A DNA stretch of 64,000 bases from Labilibaculum antarcticum (GTDB taxonomy: Bacteria; Bacteroidota; Bacteroidia; Bacteroidales; Marinifilaceae): NCBI RefSeq assembly GCF_002356295.1, contig NZ_AP018042.1:4062361-4126360 (forward strand), read 5' to 3'. Below are positions 47,793 to 59,200 of this stretch, piece after piece. The notes below the pieces were generated by a model that had not been told where the DNA came from, did not search any database, and was given only the letters and a program-made list of their open reading frames with translations. A program made the position numbers and the translations under genes. Every line of letters starts with the position of its first letter. The first letter of the stretch is position 1.

Positions 47793-50681
47793 ATGATGCT
47801 AACAGGAAATTATAAGAAATTCTATGATGAGATCAAATCGACGATTGAGAAGTCTCGATTATATACTGATGAAGTTAGAACTTTAGCTTACGGTACTGAT
47901 GCTGGTTTTTACCGCTTAACACCTAAAATTGTTATTCGAGCGAAAGATGAAGCTGAAGTGCAAAAAGCAATTCTTCTGGCTAATAAATACAATCTACCAG
48001 TTACTTTCCGTGCAGCAGGAACAAGTTTAGCTGGACAAGCTATTACTGATTCAATCCTTATTTTTGCTGGAAAAAATTGGACAAATTACGATGTTATTGA
48101 TAATGGAGACGCGATTAGAATGCAACCAGGTATTGTGGGTGCTCGTGTAAATCAAATTCTTGCTCCTTATGGTCGTAAAATGGGGCCAGATCCTGCTTCG
48201 ATTAATTCTGCTATGATTGGTGGTATTGTGATGAACAATGCATCTGGTATGAATTGTGGTACTCATGAAAATTCTTATAAAACAATTCTGTCAGCTCGTC
48301 TGATTTTTGCAGATGGTACCATTTTAGATACCGGAGATAGCAAGAGTAAAGAGGAATTTAAAAAGACTCATGGCGATTTTATTCGCCAAATTGAAGAAAT
48401 GCGCGATAAGGTGCGAGCTAACAAAAAATTGGCTGAGCGCATTCGTTTCAAGTACAGTATAAAGAATACCACCGGACTTAGTATTAATCCTTTTATCGAT
48501 TATACGGATCCTTTTCAAATTATTGTGAATTTGATGGTGGGTTCGGAAGGAACTTTGGCGTTTATGGCTGAGTTGACAATGAAGTCTGTCGACAATCCTA
48601 AATTCAAAGCCAGTGCAATGATGTATTTCTCTGATATTGTAGTTGCATGCCAGGCGGTGGTCACTATGAAACCAGGTCCTGTTGATGCGGCCGAGTTGCT
48701 TGATCGTATTGCTTTACGTTCGGTAGAAAATGAGGATGGTATTCCTGCTTTTATCAAAGATTTTCCTGATGGTGTAACAGCAGTTCTTGTTGAGACCATG
48801 GCGAATTCTAAAAAGGAATTGGATAGCAATATCAAAGAAATTAAGTCTCTTTTATCGGCCTATGAAACAGTTCGTCCTATCGAATTTACTGATAAACCAG
48901 AGGAATATTCCAAATATTGGAATATCCGTAAAGGTGTATTTCCAGCAGTTGGTGGTTTAAGAGAAATAGGTACAACTTGTATCATCGAGGATGTTGCTTT
49001 TCATATCGAGGATTTACCAGAAGCAACTGCTAAATTGCAGAAATTGATTGCCGACCATGGTTATAAGGGCGGTGTGATTTATGGACATGCCTTAGAAGGT
49101 AATTTCCATTTTATTTTCAACCAGAATTTCGACAAGCCAGAAGAGCTTGAACAATATAAAAATTTCATGACTGCTGTTGATCACTTGGTGGTTGACGAAT
49201 ATGATGGTTCATTGAAAGCTGAACATGGTACGGGACGAAACATGGCTCCCTTTGTTGAGCATGAGTGGGGTGCCGAAGCTTATCAATTGATGAAAGAGGT
49301 TAAAAATCTTTTTGATCCTAAAAGCTTATTGAATCCTGGTGTTATTATTAATGACGATCCAGAATGTAATATCAAACATTTCAAGACATTAACTCCTGTT
49401 CACGATCTTGTTGATTTGTGTATTGAGTGTGGTTTTTGCGAAGTGAATTGTTTGACCGCTGGTTTCTCACTTTCAGCACGTCAGCGTACTGTATTACAAC
49501 GTGAAATCAAACGATTGGAAATATCTCACGAAGATGATGAACGTCTTAAAGTATTACTAAAGGATTTCAAATATCTGGGCGAAGAAACTTGTGCCGGAGA
49601 TGGTTTGTGTTCTACTTCTTGTCCTTTAGGAATTGATACAGGTAAGTATATTAAGCATTTGAGATCACTTGATATGACGGGTGAAAAAGCTCAAAAATAT
49701 AGTAAAATGGCCGCCGATAATTTGTACAAAATTGGTCCAATGATTCGTGGAGGTCTTACATTTGTGAATGGTGTACATGCTGTAATGGGTACAACTTTAT
49801 TGGGAGCTGTTGCCGGTGGTTTTAGAACTTTAAGTGGCAATAACATTCCATTGTGGACTTCATCTATGCCTAAAGGAGCTAAAAAGCCTGTTCCTCATCC
49901 TATTAATAAGGAAAATCCATTAAAAGTGGTGTATTTCCCATCTTGTATTTCGCAAACCATGGGACCTGCAAAAGGAGATCCTTACAAGGAACCATTGCAT
50001 AAGGCAACGCAAAATTTGCTCGAGAAAGCGGGTTACGAAGTAATTTTCCCAGAGGGAATGGCCAATTTATGTTGTGGTACGCCTTGGGAGAGTAAAGGAC
50101 TTATAAAACAAGCCAATCAAAAATCTTCAGAATTGGAAGATGCTTTGGTTAAAGCTTCAGAGAATGGAAAATACCCTGTTTTATGTGATACTTCTCCATG
50201 TCTTTACCGTATGCGTAATGTAATGGATAAAACATTGAAACTTTACGAACCGGTTGAATTTATTCATGCATTTTTAATGGATAAACTAAACTTTAAAATA
50301 GTAGACGAGGTGGTGGCCATTCATTCAACTTGTACTACTACAAAAATGGGATTAACTCCAGCTTTGAAAGAGGTTGCTGAGGCATGTGCTAAGCACGTTG
50401 TTTTACCTGCAGAGGTGGGTTGTTGTGGTTTTGCTGGCGATAGAGGTTTTAACTTTCCTGAAGTCAACAAATATGCACTTCGACATCTTCATCCAGTAAT
50501 TGCGAAGGAAAAAGTGATTGCGGGTTATTCCAACAGTAGAACTTGCGAAATTGGCTTAAGTCATAATGGTGGTGTTCCTTATCAGTCTATTATTTACTTG
50601 GTAGATCGAGTAACAACAGCAAAATCTGCGAAAGTGAATTACAAGAAAAAGAAGGCTAAAAAACAAATGGCTACAATTTAA
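47793..50681 (+). CDS. FAD- and Fe-S-binding D-lactate-dehydrogenase-type oxidoreductase (paralogue 1)
   Basis: A 962-aa fusion resembling GlcD plus GlcF. FAD_binding_4 domain with VTFRAAGTSLAGQAITDSIL and PDPASINSAMIGGIVMNNAS; FAD-oxidase C domain with YGHALEGNFHFIF and LKAEHGTGRNMAPF; two ferredoxin motifs (CIECGFCEVNC and CAGDGLCSTSCP, the second slightly unusual); and a pair of CCG domains (ANLCCGTPWESKG, GCCGFAGDRG). Such enzymes oxidise D-lactate or a related 2-hydroxy acid to the quinone pool. The C terminus has a Lys-rich tail. Confidence 0.88.
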   Translation: MMLTGNYKKFYDEIKSTIEKSRLYTDEVRTLAYGTDAGFYRLTPKIVIRAKDEAEVQKAILLANKYNLPVTFRAAGTSLAGQAITDSILIFAGKNWTNYDVIDNGDAIRMQPGIVGARVNQILAPYGRKMGPDPASINSAMIGGIVMNNASGMNCGTHENSYKTILSARLIFADGTILDTGDSKSKEEFKKTHGDFIRQIEEMRDKVRANKKLAERIRFKYSIKNTTGLSINPFIDYTDPFQIIVNLMVGSEGTLAFMAELTMKSVDNPKFKASAMMYFSDIVVACQAVVTMKPGPVDAAELLDRIALRSVENEDGIPAFIKDFPDGVTAVLVETMANSKKELDSNIKEIKSLLSAYETVRPIEFTDKPEEYSKYWNIRKGVFPAVGGLREIGTTCIIEDVAFHIEDLPEATAKLQKLIADHGYKGGVIYGHALEGNFHFIFNQNFDKPEELEQYKNFMTAVDHLVVDEYDGSLKAEHGTGRNMAPFVEHEWGAEAYQLMKEVKNLFDPKSLLNPGVIINDDPECNIKHFKTLTPVHDLVDLCIECGFCEVNCLTAGFSLSARQRTVLQREIKRLEISHEDDERLKVLLKDFKYLGEETCAGDGLCSTSCPLGIDTGKYIKHLRSLDMTGEKAQKYSKMAADNLYKIGPMIRGGLTFVNGVHAVMGTTLLGAVAGGFRTLSGNNIPLWTSSMPKGAKKPVPHPINKENPLKVVYFPSCISQTMGPAKGDPYKEPLHKATQNLLEKAGYEVIFPEGMANLCCGTPWESKGLIKQANQKSSELEDALVKASENGKYPVLCDTSPCLYRMRNVMDKTLKLYEPVEFIHAFLMDKLNFKIVDEVVAIHSTCTTTKMGLTPALKEVAEACAKHVVLPAEVGCCGFAGDRGFNFPEVNKYALRHLHPVIAKEKVIAGYSNSRTCEIGLSHNGGVPYQSIIYLVDRVTTAKSAKVNYKKKKAKKQMATI

Positions 50682-50726
50682 TGCCATCGCTAGTATTCGA
50701 AGTAAGAATATAAATGATGTAAATTT

Positions 50727-50781
50727 TTTTACAAGCTGAAAAGGAAATGAGAGGTTTGTTTACCACTTTCAGCTTGTAAAA
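50727..50781. terminator. long inverted repeat between the two oxidoreductase genes
   Basis: TTTTACAAGCTGAAA pairs with TTTCAGCTTGTAAAA (arms 50727-50741 and 50767-50781; 25-nt loop). It probably terminates or attenuates transcription between the paralogues. Confidence 0.6.
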
Positions 50782-50835
50782 ATATTTTGAGAAGGGATAG
50801 TTTGATTCATATTTAAAAATATAAACCAAAGAGAT

Positions 50836-53658
50836 ATGCTTACAGGAGAATATAAAATTTTACATGAACGATTACTGAAGACAATTGATAAAGATCGGAT
50901 GTTTCATGATCCTTTACATACTCTAGCATGGGGAACCGACGCCAGTTTTTACCGACTAATACCAAAATTAGTAGTAAAGTCGAAAAACGAGGCCGAGGTA
51001 AGTTTGATTATGCGGGAATGTCATAATTTAAACTTACCTGTTACTTATCGTGCTGCAGGAACTAGTTTATCAGGTCAGGCCATTAGTGATTCTGTTTTGG
51101 TGGTTGCCGGAGAGCATTGGAAAAAGCACACAATCTTGGATGATGGAAAGAAAATTCGTCTTCAGCCAGGTATTACCGGTGCTCGTGCAAATGCTTTGTT
51201 GGCACGATATGGAAAAAAAATAGGACCCGATCCTGCTTCCATTAATGCTGCAATGATTGGTGGTATTGCTGCCAATAATGCATCAGGAATGTGTTGTGGT
51301 ACTTCTGAAAATTCATATAAAACAATTGATTCTATCCGTGTAATTTTACACGATGGAACCGTTCTCGATACCTCCTGTAAAGATAGTATCGCTTCCTTTA
51401 AAAATACTCACATAAGCTTACTGAACGACTTGAGTCAATTGGCAAAAGATGTTCAGAACAATAAGACTTTGGATGCGCGAATTCGTGCGAAATTCAAAAT
51501 GAAGAATACAACGGGATACAGCTTAAATGCTCTTGTTGATTACAAAGATCCAATTGATATTTTAACTCATTTAATGATCGGTTCTGAGGGAACTCTTGGA
51601 TTTATTTCTGAAGTGGTTTACAGAACAGTAGTTGAACACAAGTTTAAGGCTAGTTCATTAATGGTTTACCCGGATATTGAAAAAGCTTGTAGAGCGGTTT
51701 CTATCCTAAAATCGGAGCCTGTTGCTGCGGTTGAATTAATGGACAGAGCTGCATTGCGTTCTGTGGAGAACGATGATGGTGTTCCTGCTTACTTAAAGAC
51801 TCTTTGTGAAGGTGCTTCAGCTATTTTGGTGGAAACCAGAGCGAGTGATGCGAAAACACTGAAACAGCAGATTGAAACAATTAAAAATTCGGTTAAGGAT
51901 ATTCAGGTGGAATTGCCTATTGAGTTTACTGATGTTCCTGCTGAATTTGCTATGCTTTGGAAAATTCGCAAAGGTTTGCTTCCAACGGTTGGCGGTATGC
52001 GTAAAGTAGGAACCACTGTTATTATCGAGGATGTTTGTTTTCCTGTGCCAAAGTTAGCCGAGGCTACCTTGGATTTGCAGGACTTGTTCAAAAAATACAA
52101 ATATTCCGAAGCAGTAATTTTTGGTCATGCTTTGGAAGGTAATCTACACTTTGTATTTACTCAGGATTTTGGAACGCAGCCCGAAATCGACAGGTATGCT
52201 AAATTCATGGATGAATTGGCCGATTTGGTTGTGGGTGGTTACGATGGTGCGCTAAAAGCAGAACACGGTACCGGACGAAACATGGCTCCTTATGTTGAAA
52301 TGGAGTGGGGAACAGATGCCTACAATTTAATGAAGAAGATCAAGGCTATTTTTGATCCTAATTTCTTAATCAATCCAGGAGTTATTCTGAATGACGACAA
52401 ACAGGCTCACTTAAAGAATTTGAAACCTCTGCCAGCTGCTCACGAGAAAATCGATCAGTGCATGGAGTGTGGATTTTGCGAGCCAGCTTGTGTTTCTCAC
52501 AACTTGACATTAAGTCCGCGTCAAAGAATTGCTACCTATCGCGAAATTACTCGTTTGAAAGCCTCAGGAGAGACTCCTCACGTGTTAGCCAGTATGGTGA
52601 AGCAATTCGACTACGAAGCCTTGCAAATGTGTGCTACAGATAGTTTATGTGCGCTTAGTTGTCCGGTAAAGATCGATACAGGAAAATTAGTTAAGGATCT
52701 TAGAGCTGATGATGCATCGCCAAAGGCAAAGAAATATGCCATGTGGTGTGCCGATAATATGGATAAAGTTCAATCCTATGCACAAATAGGCTTAAATACA
52801 GTAAACTTCTTTCATTCTATACTCGGTTCCGCATTAATGGGCGGAATTGCTGGTGGTGTGAGAACTTTATCAGGAAATACAATTCCTCGCTGGACTAAGG
52901 CTTTCCCTAAAGGGTCGCCTGCAATTGTTCCGCCTGCAGTGAATCAAAACAATCCTAAAAAGGTTGTGTATTTTCCATCTTGTATTAACCGAAGCATGGG
53001 CGTATCGAAAGATTACGATGAGAAAGTTGCCTTGACTATTAAGATGGAGAAGTTGATCAAGAAGGCTGGATACGAAATTATTTATCCTGAAGATGTAAAC
53101 AATCATTGTTGTGGAATGGCATTTTTGAGTAAAGGTTTTAAAGAAGCCGGACTGAAAAAATCCAATAGCTTGGAAGCCGCTTTGGTAAAAGCAAGTAACA
53201 ATGGGGAATATCCTGTTCTTTGCGATATGAGTCCTTGTTTGTATACCATGAAGGAGAACATGCAGTCGCGATTGAAACTATACGAACCCATTGAATTCAT
53301 AATGGATCATTTAAAAGATCATTTGAATTTTACACAACTAAACGAAACGGTTTCGGTATTTGCTGTATGCTCTGCTAAAAAGCTGGGTGTTGAGGATCAA
53401 TTGGTTGATTTGGCCAAGCTTTGTGCTAAAAACGTGGTGAAACCAGATACTAATTGCTGTGGTTTTGCGGGTGATAGAGGTTTTACTCACTCAGAATTGA
53501 ACGATCATGGTTTGCGCGATCTTAAAATTCAGCATCCTGCCGAAGTTAAAAACGGGTATTCAACAAGTAGAACCTGTGAAATTGGTTTGACATTAAACAG
53601 TGGCGTTTCCTATCAGTCAATCGTTTATTTGGTGGATAGAGCAACTACTGCAAAATAA
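50836..53658 (+). CDS. FAD- and Fe-S-binding D-lactate-dehydrogenase-type oxidoreductase (paralogue 2)
   Basis: A 940-aa paralogue of the upstream enzyme, with the same order of domains: VTYRAAGTSLSGQAISDSVL, PDPASINAAMIGGIAANNAS, FGHALEGNLHFVF, LKAEHGTGRNMAPY, CMECGFCEPAC, CATDSLCALSCP, and CCG domains (NNHCCGMAFLSKG, NCCGFAGDRG). It differs enough from paralogue 1 that a shared substrate is not assured; one may handle D-lactate and the other glycolate or another 2-hydroxy acid. It has its own leader after a hairpin. Confidence 0.88.
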   Translation: MLTGEYKILHERLLKTIDKDRMFHDPLHTLAWGTDASFYRLIPKLVVKSKNEAEVSLIMRECHNLNLPVTYRAAGTSLSGQAISDSVLVVAGEHWKKHTILDDGKKIRLQPGITGARANALLARYGKKIGPDPASINAAMIGGIAANNASGMCCGTSENSYKTIDSIRVILHDGTVLDTSCKDSIASFKNTHISLLNDLSQLAKDVQNNKTLDARIRAKFKMKNTTGYSLNALVDYKDPIDILTHLMIGSEGTLGFISEVVYRTVVEHKFKASSLMVYPDIEKACRAVSILKSEPVAAVELMDRAALRSVENDDGVPAYLKTLCEGASAILVETRASDAKTLKQQIETIKNSVKDIQVELPIEFTDVPAEFAMLWKIRKGLLPTVGGMRKVGTTVIIEDVCFPVPKLAEATLDLQDLFKKYKYSEAVIFGHALEGNLHFVFTQDFGTQPEIDRYAKFMDELADLVVGGYDGALKAEHGTGRNMAPYVEMEWGTDAYNLMKKIKAIFDPNFLINPGVILNDDKQAHLKNLKPLPAAHEKIDQCMECGFCEPACVSHNLTLSPRQRIATYREITRLKASGETPHVLASMVKQFDYEALQMCATDSLCALSCPVKIDTGKLVKDLRADDASPKAKKYAMWCADNMDKVQSYAQIGLNTVNFFHSILGSALMGGIAGGVRTLSGNTIPRWTKAFPKGSPAIVPPAVNQNNPKKVVYFPSCINRSMGVSKDYDEKVALTIKMEKLIKKAGYEIIYPEDVNNHCCGMAFLSKGFKEAGLKKSNSLEAALVKASNNGEYPVLCDMSPCLYTMKENMQSRLKLYEPIEFIMDHLKDHLNFTQLNETVSVFAVCSAKKLGVEDQLVDLAKLCAKNVVKPDTNCCGFAGDRGFTHSELNDHGLRDLKIQHPAEVKNGYSTSRTCEIGLTLNSGVSYQSIVYLVDRATTAK

Positions 53659-53787
53659 AAATTAATAATTTATTAATCACTATAATCGAAACAGGCATGG
53701 TCTATTGTTTACATAGTTAGTATATGATTTTGTTTCGGGAGAATAAAGATCATGTTCTGTTTCAATTCTAAAAAAACCCAAATTAAG

Positions 53788-55023
53788 ATGAAGAAAGTAA
53801 TTTTGATGTTCTTAGGACTTCTGCCTTTAGTAGGTATGGCTCAAAAAGCTGATGAGGTAAAAGTAAAGTTAAGTGGTTTCGTATCAGCCGAAGCAATTTA
53901 TGATTCGCGAAAAACAGTAAACTCCCGCGAGGGTGACGTACTTCTGTATCCTGCAAATAAAGATTACGATGCTAATGGTGAAGATTTAAATGACCGATCA
54001 GAATTGTTCATGACAAGCATTCACTCAAGATTAAGTGTAGGGATTACTGGTTTTACTGCTTTTGGAGCAAAAGGATCTGCAACTGTTCAAGGAGATTTCG
54101 TTGGAACATCTACTCCTAATAGTGGTTTATTTCGCTTGAGACATGCATTTGTGAAATTAGATTGGGGAAAAGATCAACTTTTGGTTGGTAAATATTGGCA
54201 CCCAATGTTCGTTACTTCCTGTTTTCCTAGAGTACCAAGTTGGGGTGCTGCAATACCTTTTAATGTATTAGGTAGAGCTCCTCAGTTTAGATATACCCGT
54301 AACCTTGGTGATAAAGGTTACTTTTTAATTGCAGCCTTATCGGAAATGGACTTTAAATCAACAGGACCTGATGGTCCTAATGTGAAATATGTGCAGCAAG
54401 CCAGTATTCCTGAATTCTCAGGACAGATTAAGTATGATTTAGCCAAAGGTTTTACTTTGGGTGCAACGGCAGGTTATAAATTTCTAAAGCCTATGGTTAA
54501 AAATCCAGCGGGTTTAAAAACCGACGAAATGTTAAGCAGCTACCAAATGAATGCCTGGATGACTGTGAAAACGGATAAATTGGTTTGGAATGTTACTACA
54601 ATCTACGGACAGAACATGAATAATTTTGTAATGTTAGGTGGTTACGGTGTAAAAGGTGTTAATGCTAATGGTGATTACGAATTTACCAATATTAAAACAT
54701 CTTCTATATGGTCTGATGTGTATACTTCTACAGGAAATGTGCGTTATGGTTTATTTGCAGGTTATACCAAGAATTTAGGTGCTGATGATGATTTAGCTAC
54801 CGATACTGAAGGATTTGTAGGCTTGTATAGTCGCGGTGCAGATATCGATTATGCATATCAGTTTGGCCCTAGAGTTGAATTTTACTCGGGAAGTTTCATG
54901 ATAGCTACTCAAGCATTATATACTGCAGCAGCTTATGGTACAACTCAAATTGATGGTACAGTTGCAGATTCAAAAGAAGTAGGCAGCACTCGTTTCAGTG
55001 TTCATCTTAAATATTCTTTTTAA
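53788..55023 (+). CDS. outer-membrane porin
   Basis: From ATG 53788 the 411-aa product has a signal peptide (MKKVILMFLGLLPLVGMAQ) and a beta-barrel body with many alternating aromatic strands, ending in SVHLKYSF with the C-terminal Phe of outer-membrane barrels. A 12-codon longer start at 53752 would spoil the signal. It closely follows the lactate-oxidation genes and is probably the porin admitting organic acids. The order fits a regulated lactate uptake module, although its pore specificity is not shown. Confidence 0.8.
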   Translation: MKKVILMFLGLLPLVGMAQKADEVKVKLSGFVSAEAIYDSRKTVNSREGDVLLYPANKDYDANGEDLNDRSELFMTSIHSRLSVGITGFTAFGAKGSATVQGDFVGTSTPNSGLFRLRHAFVKLDWGKDQLLVGKYWHPMFVTSCFPRVPSWGAAIPFNVLGRAPQFRYTRNLGDKGYFLIAALSEMDFKSTGPDGPNVKYVQQASIPEFSGQIKYDLAKGFTLGATAGYKFLKPMVKNPAGLKTDEMLSSYQMNAWMTVKTDKLVWNVTTIYGQNMNNFVMLGGYGVKGVNANGDYEFTNIKTSSIWSDVYTSTGNVRYGLFAGYTKNLGADDDLATDTEGFVGLYSRGADIDYAYQFGPRVEFYSGSFMIATQALYTAAAYGTTQIDGTVADSKEVGSTRFSVHLKYSF

Positions 55024-55109
55024 TAATCTATACTAATTATAAAAGTCTGTTTTTCAATTTTTGTACGATTAGAAAACCAGTTTGTTAAATACTGGTGGCT
55101 AGGTTTGTT

Positions 55110-55146
55110 AATTCGCTTCGATTTTAATCGAAGCGAATTTTTTTTG
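55110..55146 (+). terminator. terminator after porin
   Basis: AATTCGCTTCGAT pairs perfectly with ATCGAAGCGAATT around TTTA and is followed by T residues. Confidence 0.92.
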
Positions 55147-55339
55147 CGTGTTTAAAGTATATTATTGTAAAAAAGATGACGAAAGTCATCTTCCTTGAAA
55201 GCTTGCTATACATGCAAAACAGGCTTTTGGAATTGAAGTTAGAATTGATAAATGTTATTATGAATAATTTATAGCTATTCTAAAGAGATATAAGTTTTAC
55301 AATATGTTAAGATAATATGATTTTTTTTATTTATATTTA

Positions 55340-55458
55340 TAACGAAGCTCTTACAACGGTAAGAGTTCATTAAAGGTTCAGCCGCAAGGCTGGTTAGTAG
55401 GTTAATTAACCCTTTAGAATTATTGCCCGTGATTCCCCTATATCACGGGCTTTTTTTT
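55340..55458 (+). ncRNA. candidate structured small RNA
   Basis: Four hairpins follow each other: CTCTTAC-AACG-GTAAGAG (55351-55368), CAGCC-GCAA-GGCTG (55379-55392, a GNRA loop), GGTTAATTAACC (55400-55411) and a rho-independent terminator GCCCGTGAT / ATCACGGGC with eight T (55425-55458). No open frame is present. The dense, strongly paired architecture with a terminator, standing alone between genes, suggests a ~110-120-nt small RNA. I do not recognise a known family, and the promoter is not evident. Confidence 0.5.
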
Positions 55459-55489
55459 GTCTTATTTCGGCACCTTACTAATACTAAAA

Positions 55490-56226
55490 TGGGGTCAGAA
55501 GATGATTTTGGGTCTTGTTAAAATCAGGACTGAATTTTAGTCAAGCGAAACAGGAAAAATTTTACAGTCGTCCCTTTGTTATCACTTTTTTCTCGAGCCT
55601 GAAGGGCTCAAAGATAATAGCCCGGGGTAAATGAGCACAGCGAATGCCACCCTGGGATATTAATGTGCCAGTAATTACCGGCGCAGGATAAAAAAAATAT
55701 TTGGAAAGCAATTCACATTTGCGTCGGAATAGCAAAAGGATTATCGTCGAAGGTTGAAGCGTTGAAACCCAAACGTAAGGACAGTCCCGATAATTCGTGA
55801 GTCAAAGCTTGATTTTAGGAAGGTTTTGGGATTTGAAATAAGATCTAACCTCCTAGAATTTATCGTGTTTTGATAAATAGTAGTTTTTTTTAGAAACTTT
55901 CAGCCTTAACTTCTCTTCTTGAGGAGAAGGAAATATAAAACAAAAAAAAGGATGGATAATAGAAACAGCTATAACGCTATTTCCTCTTCGCCTTTATAGG
56001 AGGGGGCTGTGGGATGGGTGGAAAAGAATAATTAATTAGTATCAATCCACAGTTTGATGATCAGCATTAAAATAATCAAGGATGTCATCGGGTAAGGACA
56101 AGGCTAATAATGAATCTTCGTTTGAGCTATTCATGAGCTTAAAATTAAGAGCTAAAAAATAGCTGATTCAAATCTCAGATCCACCTTTTGTGGCTGATCC
56201 CTGAATCTTCTCAAAAATAAAAATGA
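55490..56226. other. gene-free stretch with repetitive-looking intergenic DNA
   Basis: No gene. Around 55580-55680 there are GC-rich pieces (GAGCCTGAAGGGCTC, a 15-bp inverted repeat, and GCCCGGGG / CCACCCTGGG) unlike the AT-rich surroundings. They resemble scattered repeats seen in Bacteroidota genomes. The rest has no recognisable feature. Confidence 0.4.
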
Positions 56227-56246
56227 GGAACTCTGTTTAGAGTTCC
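56227..56246 (-). terminator. terminator of the large 56274-59759 gene
   Basis: GGAACTCT pairs with AGAGTTCC (4-nt loop). On the minus strand it is followed by CATTTTTATTTTTG. Confidence 0.75.
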
Positions 56247-56273
56247 CCATTGTTATTTAGAATAAAGTTTACT

Positions 56274-59200
56274 CTATTTTTTAAAGAGAGGGTCAGCACC
56301 AATTGTGCCAACTAAACTTTTCAGATATTCTTCAGATTTTACGTGTTCTAAATCTTTTTTAGCTTTCCAGAAACGTTCTTCCAAATTCAACTCTTCATTC
56401 CATTCTGCATTTATCTTGTTGCCCATGAAAGCCTCTAAGTAAGTAAGTTGCTTTTGGTAGAAGTTGATGTCAATTTGTTGCTTGTTCTTCAAACGAGCAT
56501 TATACCATGATGAGTTAATTACCAAGTCTCGGTCGAATTGTTTACGTAATTCCGGATCGCTGATTTCTTTTCCTTCATATTGGCCATAGGCCATAATATT
56601 TAAAAGAATCTGCAAAGGTGGAATTGCCGCCGAAACGCTATTGTCTTTAAAGTAGTTGATTGAAACTTTTTCCTGAGCTTCTACGATATTCTTGATACCA
56701 TCAGCGTAAGCTTCCATATCTTGAATTTCAGGTTTCAACATTCTCTCATTGAAAACATTCTGAGGCTCATCAAAAATACGATTCATATAACGGAAAAGGA
56801 ATTCTTCAGTAATACGATATCCCAAACGACTGGCATGAATCTTTTCTCCTTCGTATTCGAAATCGTTCAGTTTCTCTAATGAACCTTCCTTAATCAATAA
56901 CTTAGGATCGCGGTTTTCTTCTTTTAATCTGCACCAAAGTTCAGGAATTAACAAGGAAACATCATGATCAAATCGATTTTCTGTTCCCACATGTCCTGCT
57001 GCTGATGAGAAGCCCTGATATCCGGTAAGGATATAAGAAAGCAATGCATTGTTCAAATCAGTTGTTGGAGATAACATGTTGAAAGGACCTTTAGTTAAGG
57101 CACCTTCAGAACCTGCTCCGGTTGTTGAAGGAGATTTTCCAGTCAAACTACAAATGAAATCCATAAACAATTCAGGCAATTCCTGATAATGAATTGGGTT
57201 GTAAACACTCAAAGCACGAATTCCAGCTTTTTTATCTGCCGGGTTATTTCTACGACCTGGAAGAACTGCATTTACTGGGTGATGCACGGGCTGATCCAAA
57301 GGAATTCTTCGAGCCAAACGAATACCAATTTCTGCTAAACGATCATCAACAGGATTTACCAAATCCGGACGAACCTGCAAGTAGCGTGGGTTTTGAGATG
57401 GTTTTCCATCTACAATTCTCGTGTGAGAAGGAGAAATAAAGTAATTCGATTTTTTACTCTCAGCTCCCTGACGAATAATTTCCTTAATTGGCTTTGTATA
57501 TAGATCGAAACCAATAGCATCAGCTACTATTTCCTGACCATCTTCTCTGGTAAGAGGTTCGTAGTTTGATGTAAAGTTATTTCTCATCGAAAGATCCGCT
57601 TCTGCTTCTTTATCGTATCCACGGTTAACTGCTTCATCAGGACGTTGGAAAAAACGTTGTTCGCAATTTGCGGTAAGTTTAATACTCTTATTGTCGTAAC
57701 AATCATTCAAATAATTAAATCGGCTGGCTGGTAGCACAATGGAAGCTGTAATATCATCTTCCATTTGTATTTTTGCTGCGGCAATAAAATCCTGACGTAG
57801 TTTGTTCAAATACCACGATTTATTACCTGCAAAACCTACCCGAAGGTAACTGGCAACAATTTTACGGTTGTTGAATAATAATTCGTGACCATTTCTACCA
57901 TTGATAACATCAACAGAGAAATAATCTCTCCAGCCGCCATCCGTTCTTTCCGGACGATAGAATCTTTTTACAAATAATACTAATGCTTTAACATGATCAG
58001 GAATAGTATTCAAGAATTCATCGTATTCAGCAGTATAATATTTCGATGGCGTTAATAGTTTTACAACAGAACCTAAGGATCGACCAGAACTTAAAAGAGA
58101 TCTGGATGGAGCTGTTCTGTCTGGAGTATCTTTCCAACGATTTGTATAATCATGATTAATTACCTGATCGGCAAGATTAAAGTCTTTCTCCATGTCCTGG
58201 ATATAGAAAGAGCCGTAAATAATTGCATTTAGCAATGATTTTGAAATTTCAGATTTTCCTCCACCAGAAACAGTACATGGTTTATGACAGAAAGTTCCCT
58301 CCGAAGCAGTACTTACCAATCTCCAAGAGGGTGCAGAAGGATGCTTCTCCATGTGCATTTTATATCCAGAAGGGTGAACGTAGTAACGGTTCGGCACTAA
58401 ACGAATGCTTTGTTTTTTACCATCCTTTTCCCAGTTTATCTTACTTTCATAAACATCAATATTCGCATTCTCGTTAATGTAATAGATGTCCGGATATTCT
58501 TTGTCAACAGCAAACCCTTCTGGATTCACATCCATTGTGTCTCCAAATTGCTTTACCATTTCATCAAAACTGTACTGCTTTTTCAATACACTTTTCATAA
58601 AAAGAGAACCACTAAAGCTATCTCCCAAATTTTTACGAGGGAATGCGATTGCACCACCCGAATGCTCTTCTTCTGCTAAACCATAAAGGTTGGCAGAGAA
58701 ACTTATCTGAGTTTTAATTTCTTTTTTAGAGTAACCGAAATAATTGTCGGCAATTAAGGTCATAACAATACCTTTTTCGCTGCGACAGGTTAGCTTAAAT
58801 GCATTTCCGTTGTTGTACAACTCATTTTCATCTTTCCAGCAAACGCCATCATTTCTTTCGCGCTCTGTAGCATCATCGTAATGAGGTAAACCTAATTCTT
58901 TCTTATTAAGCTTTAATAATTGAGGAGCCAATACAACACAGCCGGTATGACCGGTCCAATGTTCAATATCCAAACCAGCATCATTAGCAGGAATGTTAGG
59001 ATCACCGGCATTCCCAAATATCGATTCTACAAAATCAAGATTACTAACCAGGCTGCCAGGAGCGAAGAAACGAACCTCCATTGATTTTTGACTGATTATT
59101 CCTTTTACTTCTGGACATACAATCGGGCGAAGTAAAAGAGACACCATCAATTCAGCTTTATCTTCTTGAGTCGCTGTAAATGGAAGTTGCTTTAATTCTG

